Origin: Treponema sp.
GTDB taxonomy: Bacteria > Spirochaetota > Spirochaetia > Treponematales > Breznakiellaceae
NCBI GenBank assembly: GCA_031255615.1
Contig: JAIRSD010000275.1
Span: 1 to 5,476, forward strand
Direction: 5' to 3'
Length of the DNA stretch: 5,476 bases
Position numbers and translations under genes: made by a program. Below are positions 1-5,476 of the stretch, piece by piece. The notes under the pieces are model-generated. The model was not told where the DNA came from. It saw only the letters and a program-made list of their open reading frames with translations, and ran no database searches. Within the stretch, counting starts at the first letter, position 1. Each line of letters starts with the position of its first letter.

Positions 1-2
1 CT

Positions 3-101
3 CCATGGATTGGCGGTAATAAAACCACGCCGGTATTCCAGCCATGGGAAGGATACCCGAAAAGCCCCATCATGGGAACGAATCCCGACCCCGCCGCTTA
101 A
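3..101 (+). CDS. Possible 3' end of a convergent gene (partial, tentative)
   Basis: Frame 3 on the plus strand is open from the window edge to a TAA at 99-101, giving about 32 residues that end in IMGTNPDPAA. Its composition is more protein-like (Gly, Asn, Phe, Trp, Tyr mixed) than the Arg/Pro-rich alternative in frame 1, which is open to 129. A convergent gene ending here would explain why the next 260 bases are non-coding. The piece is too short to assign a family. The minus strand is also open across part of this stretch, so this could be a chance frame. Confidence 0.22.
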   Translation, partial: PWIGGNKTTPVFQPWEGYPKSPIMGTNPDPAA

Positions 102-199
102 GGTCCCCGTTCACGCTTCGGGCTTATAAACCAACCTGGCAGGCTGCTCAGCCTAAAAATCGGATATGCGGACAGAAGAAATTTACCACCAAGGCAAGG

Positions 200-235
200 A
201 AAGCGCACGAAGGGCGGGGATTGAAGGCGCTTTTT
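200..235 (+). terminator. Weak candidate plus-strand terminator within the repeat
   Basis: AAAGCGC (200-206) can pair with GCGCTTT (227-233), and the T-run continues to 235. The loop of 20 bases is long and the stem is short. It competes with the larger inverted-repeat pairing. It would serve a plus-strand gene arriving from the left edge, which is itself uncertain. Confidence 0.2.
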
Positions 236-252
236 CATTCCTTCGTGTTCCT

Positions 253-270
253 GGCGAGCCGTAGCTCGCC
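253..270. repeat. Perfect 7-bp hairpin nested in the repeat arm
   Basis: GGCGAGC (253-259) and GCTCGCC (264-270) are exact reverse complements around a CGTA loop. No T-run follows on either strand, so it is not a standard intrinsic terminator. It sits within the right arm of the larger inverted repeat and has no counterpart in the left arm, which suggests an insertion or an independent structural module. Confidence 0.6.
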
Positions 271-362
271 TTGGTGCGCCTTAGTGGTTAACATTCTTAT
301 TCCCGGTTCCTTCGCTTATCCGGTGATGTAGCCTAAGCACGGTACGAGATTCCGGCGGAGTA

Positions 363-1964
363 TTAGAACGAGTATGTCAGCGTCGTTTTGACGTAGCCGC
401 TGCGCCGGTACTGGGAAAGCTCCCCCCCGTCTTTCCCGGCGAAGATCCCGCCGGACAGCTCCGCCTCCAGATCCCCCATGCTGTAAGCGGCGGAGGGCAT
501 CAGGTAAGCGTCCCCCGATTCGATATTCCACAGGAGGGCGAATTTTAACGCCAGTTTGTCCTGGAAAAAGGCCCGGGAAATTCGAATTGTAAGGGCGGTA
601 GCGGTAAGGGGCATCCCCGCCTCCGTATCAAGGGCGGCGCTGTCCCCCACGCTGCCGGCAAGGAGCCGGATGCTCTCATCGGCCTCGACGAAAAGGGTAA
701 AGCCGAAAAGGTCCCGGTCAAAACCCGCGGACCAGGCCAGGAAGGGGTTGTAAACGCCGCCGTCGTCCCCCGCAGCATCCCCGGTAATGTTGGCCGCCAA
801 TTCCGCCCGGAAGCTGGCACCAAAAAGCACCTGGGTGTAATCCAGGCCTATCTGGTGGTAACGGTTGTAGACAATCCGGGAGCCCAGACCGGCGGAATCA
901 ATCATACCGGTGAGGATGTTTTCAAGCGATCCGTATCCGGCCTGATACGCGGCGAGGATAGGGGCCGCGCTGCCCGCTACCGCCGCGAGAAGCCCTTCCG
1001 CCCCTTTAACGGTAAGACTGGGCCGGAACAAAAAACCCGAATAGTATTGAATCCCAAAGTCCGCCGGCCCCTGGGTGGTGGTAAACCGGAGGCCGCCCTG
1101 GGCATGCTTAAGAGACTGGGCGCCGGGCACGTCGTCCGCGTTAAGATTCGCTACGCCGGACCCTATACCGGCGGCCGTCCTTTGGGCTATGGCGGATGAA
1201 ACCGGCGGCTGGTTGAGGGGAGCGGGCAAACGCTCCACGATTCCCCCGGCAAGGTCGTCGATCATGCCGTCCCGGCGCTTGTCGGTTATGGCCCGGGGGT
1301 ACCAGGGATCCTCCGGGTCCAGGGCGTAGCGGTGGCCCTGAAAGCTGGGGATAAAGACCCCCTCCAGCCGGGAAACGGAACCCAGGGGAAGGGAGGCGCG
1401 AATCATGGGCCGGGCGATTTTACGGCCCATCGTATCCCCCGCGTTAGTCAGGTCCGTGTAGTCCAGGGGATTGGTCACATCCAGGGGGCCCTGGACATCC
1501 GCCCGGCCCCAGGCCAGCTTCCGCAGCCCCGTTTCCAGGGTCAACGGCCCCAGGAAGGCCCGAAGGTACAATTCATCAATAAGCAGGGGGGTCCTGAACA
1601 GATTGCCTGAGGCCGTTTCCGTCATATCCCGGATGCTCCGGGGGGAAAGGTTGAAGTGCAGCGCCGCCTCCGCGTTGGGGGAGGAAGCGTCGAAATTGAG
1701 TTTGGCGCTGACCAGATTGCCCCATTCGGCGGCCCCCGCCCTGCCGCCGCCCAACTCATGGGGGAAGACCAGGAGTTCCCCGGCGATTTCCCCGCTCGTC
1801 TTGAGCCCGATTTTTCCGATGGAAATTTCGGAGCCCGCTGAAATTTCGGGACCGGCGGAATCCTCTGGTTCCTCAAACCAGTAATCCTGGGCCCCCAGGC
1901 CAAGGGGAAGGGCCAGAAGAACCAAAAGCCGCATCGCCGGGCCCCGGCCTGAAAAAATCTTCAC
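363..1964 (-). CDS. Outer-membrane beta-barrel protein, DUF1302-like
   Basis: This is a 533-residue predicted outer-membrane barrel. It starts at GTG 1964, whose GTGA overlaps the TGA of the upstream gene, and GGGAGG at 1970-1975 sits five bases ahead. An internal ATG at 1934 (residue 11) would leave a tidier signal peptide (MRLLVLLALPLGLGAQ) but has a poorer ribosome site. Cleavage probably falls after residue 25 (GLGA|QDYW). The mature protein shows many alternating hydrophobic/polar strands with aromatic girdle residues and ends in TLTYSF, the C-terminal Phe typical of Bam-assembled barrels. Residues 146-168 read as a WG...DVTNPLD motif, followed by a 'PMIRASLPLG' strand. This matches the pattern of the DUF1302 family, whose members are often encoded beside RND and LolA-like (DUF1329) genes. 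A long Ala/Gly-rich segment (about 320-360) looks helical and could be a loop or plug. As the last gene of the operon it is the natural outer-membrane partner. The barrel call is good; the exact family and the cargo are uncertain. Confidence 0.8.
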   Translation of the reverse strand: MKIFSGRGPAMRLLVLLALPLGLGAQDYWFEEPEDSAGPEISAGSEISIGKIGLKTSGEIAGELLVFPHELGGGRAGAAEWGNLVSAKLNFDASSPNAEAALHFNLSPRSIRDMTETASGNLFRTPLLIDELYLRAFLGPLTLETGLRKLAWGRADVQGPLDVTNPLDYTDLTNAGDTMGRKIARPMIRASLPLGSVSRLEGVFIPSFQGHRYALDPEDPWYPRAITDKRRDGMIDDLAGGIVERLPAPLNQPPVSSAIAQRTAAGIGSGVANLNADDVPGAQSLKHAQGGLRFTTTQGPADFGIQYYSGFLFRPSLTVKGAEGLLAAVAGSAAPILAAYQAGYGSLENILTGMIDSAGLGSRIVYNRYHQIGLDYTQVLFGASFRAELAANITGDAAGDDGGVYNPFLAWSAGFDRDLFGFTLFVEADESIRLLAGSVGDSAALDTEAGMPLTATALTIRISRAFFQDKLALKFALLWNIESGDAYLMPSAAYSMGDLEAELSGGIFAGKDGGELSQYRRSGYVKTTLTYSF

Positions 1965-2746
1965 CGGGGCCTCCCGGTAGCCAGATACTCCTGGGTAAAG
2001 ATCCCCTCGGGAATCCGGGCGTTGTAACGAATATCGTCCACGTTGATCTGGGTGTAAGTTCCGGCGGCGCGGCTGGTCATCCTGGTCTGTATGGGGCTCA
2101 GACGGCCGTCCTTTTCTTCCAGCTTAAGAATCTCCAGGGTTTTCACCAGGACGTTTTTTCTGTCGTAAAGATCTATCCGGCGGCATACCCGGTTGTTCTT
2201 GTCGATCCACTGGATCATCCTGCCATACTGATACGAACTGTCCTTGGGTATCGACTGAATCACGTAACAGGGATTTCCCTCCAGGTCCTCCTCCCGGAGC
2301 AGGCTGTGGCGGTCCAGATCGACATCGCGGTCCGCGCTGGAAATATCGTCGTTGGAAAAATCGGTCCCCACGAAACTCTTGGACCCGTCGGCGGCGGCAA
2401 TCCGCTGCACCCGCCCCCGGTTCGGTAAAAATATCCAGCGATCATCCTCCCCGCCGGGATTTTCCATGGTCAAAAACCGGGTCCCCGCTACGGATTTCGG
2501 CTCATGGAACACGACGACCCCCCTGTTCCCCTTCGGGCCGTCCTTGGAAAACTGTTCGATAACCCGCCGGGTTTCGGCGCCGTTATTTGCCTTCAGGATC
2601 ATGGTGGAGCGGGTATACACGGAATCCGCCTGTATCCTTTCCCTGGAGGCCCGAACAATTCCTTCCGCTTCCTGGGCGGCCAAGGGCGCCGCCGCCAATA
2701 CCGCCGCGCAAAAAAGAATCGCCCCTTTCCTGGCAATGCCAATCAT
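1961..2746 (-). CDS. LolA-like periplasmic protein (outer membrane lipoprotein-sorting family)
   Basis: This is a secreted 261-residue protein of the LolA-like family (PF17131 type), whose members are predicted to carry hydrophobic cargo through the periplasm. A signal peptide is clear: Arg6/Lys7, a hydrophobic core, and a likely cleavage after PLAA at residue 24. Cys13 is not in a lipobox because Phe precedes it, so a soluble rather than lipid-anchored protein is expected. Family motifs in order are GVVVFHEPKSVAGTRFL at about 76-92, DDRWIFLPN at 101-109, GSKSFVGTDFSNDD at 121-134, and a late strand RMIQWIDKN at 176-184. The mature chain has only two cysteines, 160 and 188. The ATG lies one base after the TAA of the RND gene. 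A strong GGGAGGA (2752-2758) inside the end of that gene fixes this start and suggests translational coupling. The partner genes suggest that it ferries material between the RND pump and the outer-membrane barrel. The family call is firm; the carrier role here is inferred. Confidence 0.88.
   Translation of the reverse strand: MIGIARKGAILFCAAVLAAAPLAAQEAEGIVRASRERIQADSVYTRSTMILKANNGAETRRVIEQFSKDGPKGNRGVVVFHEPKSVAGTRFLTMENPGGEDDRWIFLPNRGRVQRIAAADGSKSFVGTDFSNDDISSADRDVDLDRHSLLREEDLEGNPCYVIQSIPKDSSYQYGRMIQWIDKNNRVCRRIDLYDRKNVLVKTLEILKLEEKDGRLSPIQTRMTSRAAGTYTQINVDDIRYNARIPEGIFTQEYLATGRPR
1970..1975 (-). promoter_or_regulatory. Shine-Dalgarno favouring the GTG start of the barrel gene
   Basis: GGGAGG on the minus strand ends five bases before GTG 1964 and lies within the last codons of the LolA-like gene. 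The alternative ATG at 1934 has only a GC-rich stretch without a well-placed GGAGG, so the overlapping GTG is preferred. Confidence 0.65.
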
Positions 2747-2747
2747 T

Positions 2748-5390
2748 TTAATCCTCCCGGATAAATTTCGGCTTAAAAAATCCCAACAAGGCGGGAACGA
2801 TGATGAGCCCCGAAAGGGCGCTTATCATCATGGCCAGACAGACTAAAAGACCAAATTCCTGCAGCACCACAAAGTTGGAAAACCAGAGAACAGCGAAACC
2901 GAGGCCCACCGAAAGGGTGTCTACCAGGATGGCGATCCCCGAAACGTAATAGGCCCGCCGCAAAAAATCCCCCGCCCCGCCGGATGCCTGGTACTCGTGC
3001 TTATATGCTTCAATAAAATGAATGGTATAATCAATACCCACCCCGATAGAAACACTGGAGATCATGGCGGTGGCAAGATTCAGCTTGATCTTCAGAAAAC
3101 TCATGGCCGCAAAGTTTGCCAGGATGAGTATGGAAAGGGGGATGATGGAAATACCCCCCGCGGCAAAGGACCGGTACGCCGCCGTCATAATGATAAACAT
3201 GGCGATAACGGAAAAAATTACCGATGTCAACTGAGACTGAACCACCAGGGTATTCGTGGCCCCCTCCACCAGCGCGGTGCCCCCCACAACGACCTCGATA
3301 TTTTTCGGGAAATTGGCCTCCACAAAACGGCGGATCTCCCGGATTCCCCGGTCCGTATCCTCCTGCCCCACGGTCCGCATCTGTACGGTAGTTTTAATGC
3401 TGGTAGGTTCCAGGGGGTCGTTGGCATAGGCGGAAATATCGCTGGAAAGAAGCATCAAATAATCTGAGACCAGGCGGGATAGTTCTTCCCTGCCGGTCTT
3501 TCCGTACCGAAGGGGATCCTGGGGGATTTCGTAGTACGCGCAGCCTTCATAATTGATGAGCCGCTGGAATTCCTTTACCAGCTCGCCGGCGCTTATGGAC
3601 CGGTCCATCCCGGCCTTGGAAGCCTGATCCAGAAGACGGGCGATATCGGCGGCGCGGTAGATCTCCCCTTCGGGATCTTCGGAATCCGCTTCTTCGGTTA
3701 AAACCGGCGTTGATGCCGGCGGCGCTTCTTCCGCGTCCTCCCAGCCGCCGGAATCGAAATCCCAAAAACTCAAGGGGGCGGGAGGGGGAAGCGCGGCGGC
3801 GGCCACACCCTCCGGGCTTTCTCCCGCGTTTAACACCTGGTTGATCCGTTTTACCAGGTCGGTGAATCCCATCACATTCCCCACCTCGGGAACCCGGTAT
3901 TCCAAATACTGTTTCAGACTGTCCAGGGCCCCCAGGCAGTCCGGGTGAAGCAGAAGCTCCGGGCTTTCCGCCTGGACCACCACGCTGATGATCTTGGAGC
4001 CGCCGAACTTTTCCCGGATAAATTTATCCGATCGGTATATATCGGTGCCGCTCTTGAAATATTCCACCATGACGTTGTCGATGACAATTTTTGAGGCCCC
4101 GTACACCGAAAGCAAAGCTACGACGGCGACCGCGCAGAGAACCAGGCCCCGCCGCGTTTCGATGGCGGTAAAGATTCCCGCTATCTTGTCCCGGGCGGTC
4201 CCGCCCCCCTCCGGAAGGGAATTCCGGGCGCCGGGGCGGAATTTCTTCCAGGGCCGGGGCCCCCGGATCAGCAGGATTGCGGGGACCAGGGTCATGGTAA
4301 CGAGGAAGGAGACGAGGACCCCAAAGCTGGCGAAGATCCCGAATTCCCGAATCGGCGGCACCTGGGTGATGCAGAAAGAAACAAAACTGGCGAAAGTAGT
4401 AAGGGCCGCGAGAAAAATCGGCTTCCCCGTCCGGCGGACCAGACGCAGGATCAGGGCCCGGTGTTCCTCCGGCCCCATATTCTCCGCCGCCCCCCGGTCT
4501 TCAAGATAGTGGATCACCACATGGAGGCCGTAGGAACTTCCCATGGCAATCAGAATAACCGGCAGGACGGTGGAAATAACCGAAAGTTTAACGCCCGCGA
4601 GGGACATGGCGCCGATGGACCAGACAACCGCTGCCAGAACCGATATGAGGGATAAAAAGGTGGCCCCCAGATTTTTAAAGGGGATGAACACGATAAGGAT
4701 TACCACCAGAATAACCAGGGGGATCATAAGTTTAATATCCTGGACCACCGCTTCATTTATCGTCGCGGCGATAATCGGAATCCCCGTAACATAAACCTCC
4801 GCGATTCCGGCAAAGGAAGATTTGGCGATGTCCCGAACCTGGAGGTATTCCCGGACCAGCTCGGAACTGCTGTAATTGTCCTCCTCGATGTTAAGGGGAA
4901 CCAGAATCTGGGTGGCGGTAAAATCATCGGATATCAGACTGGTTTCGTACAGGTCCCAGGAAAGAATCCTTTTTCGCAGTTCCGCAATTTCCTCCCCGGT
5001 CCCCGAAAAATCCCGGGGAACCAGGGGGCTTACCAAAAGCGATTCTCCGTCCCGGGAAATATAATCGGCGTTGACAATAGAATAAACCTTCCCCACAATC
5101 CCGATCTGTTCTATCCGGGCCACATAATCCCTGACCCGGTTTAAAAAAGAACCGTCAAAGACGGTCCCGTACTTCCGTTCCAGCCCCACCAGGATGAAAA
5201 CGGAGCTTCCAAAGGTATCGTCGATGTAGGCCGAGGTGATCCGGGCAGGATTGCTGGGGGGAACAAAGCGGATATTGTTGTTGTCAATCTCCGCCCGGGG
5301 AAGTTGAAACCCAAAAAAAACGGTAACCCCCCCGATGATTATGAGTATCAGCCAGGGATTCTTATAAATTCGCTCGATAAGCCGATTCAT
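2748..5390 (-). CDS. MMPL/HAE3-type RND exporter, inner membrane
   Basis: This is a proton-driven inner-membrane exporter of the RND superfamily (MMPL family, COG1033-like), 880 residues from the chosen ATG. Topology is the classic duplicated one. TM1 lies at about residues 12-28, followed by a periplasmic loop of about 190 residues. TM2-TM6 fall between about 220 and 376 and TM7 at about 415-431. A second periplasmic loop of about 285 residues follows, then TM8-TM12 between about 719 and 871. The second half carries the TM10 signature GVGIDYTIHF with Asp787-Tyr788. The equivalent place in TM4 reads GSSYGLH, so Ser286 replaces the acidic residue. The second loop contains a Pro/Ala/acidic linker and exactly two cysteines. 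The reading frame is open upstream to a TTG at 5453, but the 21 extra residues are not membrane-like and ATG 5390 directly precedes the typical N-terminus (MNRLIERIYKNPW). Neither start has a strong ribosome site. It is the first gene of the operon. RND identity is firm; the cargo is unknown and probably lipidic by family analogy. Confidence 0.93.
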   Translation of the reverse strand: MNRLIERIYKNPWLILIIIGGVTVFFGFQLPRAEIDNNNIRFVPPSNPARITSAYIDDTFGSSVFILVGLERKYGTVFDGSFLNRVRDYVARIEQIGIVGKVYSIVNADYISRDGESLLVSPLVPRDFSGTGEEIAELRKRILSWDLYETSLISDDFTATQILVPLNIEEDNYSSSELVREYLQVRDIAKSSFAGIAEVYVTGIPIIAATINEAVVQDIKLMIPLVILVVILIVFIPFKNLGATFLSLISVLAAVVWSIGAMSLAGVKLSVISTVLPVILIAMGSSYGLHVVIHYLEDRGAAENMGPEEHRALILRLVRRTGKPIFLAALTTFASFVSFCITQVPPIREFGIFASFGVLVSFLVTMTLVPAILLIRGPRPWKKFRPGARNSLPEGGGTARDKIAGIFTAIETRRGLVLCAVAVVALLSVYGASKIVIDNVMVEYFKSGTDIYRSDKFIREKFGGSKIISVVVQAESPELLLHPDCLGALDSLKQYLEYRVPEVGNVMGFTDLVKRINQVLNAGESPEGVAAAALPPPAPLSFWDFDSGGWEDAEEAPPASTPVLTEEADSEDPEGEIYRAADIARLLDQASKAGMDRSISAGELVKEFQRLINYEGCAYYEIPQDPLRYGKTGREELSRLVSDYLMLLSSDISAYANDPLEPTSIKTTVQMRTVGQEDTDRGIREIRRFVEANFPKNIEVVVGGTALVEGATNTLVVQSQLTSVIFSVIAMFIIMTAAYRSFAAGGISIIPLSILILANFAAMSFLKIKLNLATAMISSVSIGVGIDYTIHFIEAYKHEYQASGGAGDFLRRAYYVSGIAILVDTLSVGLGFAVLWFSNFVVLQEFGLLVCLAMMISALSGLIIVPALLGFFKPKFIRED
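2752..2758 (-). promoter_or_regulatory. Shine-Dalgarno of the LolA-like gene, inside the RND 3' end
   Basis: On the minus strand GGGAGGA encodes part of the last Arg-Glu-Asp codons of the RND gene and lies five bases before the ATG at 2746. It decides the start of the second gene and means its ribosome site is translated by ribosomes finishing the first. Confidence 0.75.
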
Positions 5391-5476
5391 GGAGACCCGA
5401 TCATAATGGTAATCCCCCGTGAAGGTAAAGTCTCCCGCCGAAGGACGCGGCAATTCTCAGTTTAGCGCATATCGGG

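Larger units (their letters stand above)
182..291. repeat. Imperfect inverted repeat of the 'ACCACCAAGG...CTTCGTG' type
   Basis: The left arm begins TTTACCACCAAGGC (182-195) and the right arm, read on the other strand, begins TTAACCACTAAGGC (291-278), 12 of 14 matching. Inner arms also pair. AGGAA (197-201) matches 248-252, and CACGAAGG (206-213) matches 240-247 perfectly. The left arm has a 4-base bulge. The right arm carries an additional 25 bases, of which 18 form a separate hairpin. Similar non-coding palindromes built from ACCACCAAGG and CTTCGTG words occur dispersed in many bacterial genomes, as far as I recall. The plus-strand frame through it (44-331) is best read as spurious translation of this repeat. 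The stretch 1-362 otherwise holds nothing I can name. Confidence 0.6.

Noticed and set aside
141..154. The small palindrome AGGCTGCTCAGCCT as an operon terminator
   Set aside because: The 5-bp stem has no T-run after it on the minus strand and lies more than 200 bases beyond the last gene.
44..331. A 95-codon plus-strand open frame at the left end
   Set aside because: It runs through the inverted repeat (FTTKARKAHEG...SFVFLASRSSPWCALVVN is the typical reading of such repeats), shows no domain, and lacks a plausible ribosome site.
2696..2746. A lipoprotein signal in the LolA-like protein at Cys13
   Set aside because: The residues before the Cys (Ile-Leu-Phe) do not form a lipobox, and a normal signal peptidase I site follows at PLAA|Q.
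2352..2846. A 164-codon plus-strand open frame antisense to the LolA-like gene
   Set aside because: It is a shadow of the GC-rich minus-strand genes and crosses the junction between two well-supported genes, with no recognisable motif.
3988..4509. A 173-codon plus-strand open frame antisense to the RND gene
   Set aside because: Arg/Pro/Thr-rich composition typical of an antisense frame; the opposite strand codes a conserved membrane domain.
5391..5453. A TTG-started 21-residue N-terminal extension of the RND protein
   Set aside because: The added residues are not hydrophobic and do not resemble the family N-terminus; the ATG at 5390 sits just before the first membrane segment. The TTG cannot be fully excluded because neither start has a strong ribosome site.
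5424..5453. A promoter formed by TTGCCG and CTTTAC about 17 bases apart upstream of the RND gene
   Set aside because: The -10-like element is a poor match to TATAAT and the window ends shortly upstream; no promoter can be supported.

Overview
The window carries one compact three-gene operon on the minus strand, read from right to left. It ends in a 362-base stretch at the left edge that contains an unusual inverted repeat. The genes, in order of transcription, encode an MMPL/HAE3-type RND inner-membrane exporter (2748-5390), a secreted LolA-like protein of the 'outer membrane lipoprotein-sorting' family (1961-2746), and an outer-membrane beta-barrel protein with a DUF1302-like signature (363-1964). 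The first two genes are one base apart. The second and third overlap in the tetranucleotide GTGA. Good Shine-Dalgarno sequences lie inside the preceding gene in both cases, so the three products are very probably made together.

The set describes a path across a diderm envelope: an RND pump with no ATPase, a soluble periplasmic carrier with the LolA fold, and an outer-membrane barrel. No membrane-fusion protein or TolC-type channel is encoded here. RND/LolA-like/DUF1302-like neighbourhoods recur in diderm bacteria, usually with unknown cargo. By family analogy (MmpL3, HpnN, LolA) the cargo is a lipid or another hydrophobic molecule, but nothing in the sequence identifies it.

The organism is a GC-rich diderm bacterium. 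The style of the RND N-terminus and the gene set made me think of a spirochaete of the Treponema type. That is a guess from overall resemblance, not a result of a search.

Layout: 1-101 may be the 3' end of a convergent plus-strand gene (weak). Positions 182-291 hold an imperfect inverted repeat of the 'ACCACCAAGG...CTTCGTG' kind, with a perfect 7-bp hairpin nested in one arm. Positions 363-5390 are the operon. Positions 5391-5476 are the upstream leader, with no convincing promoter.
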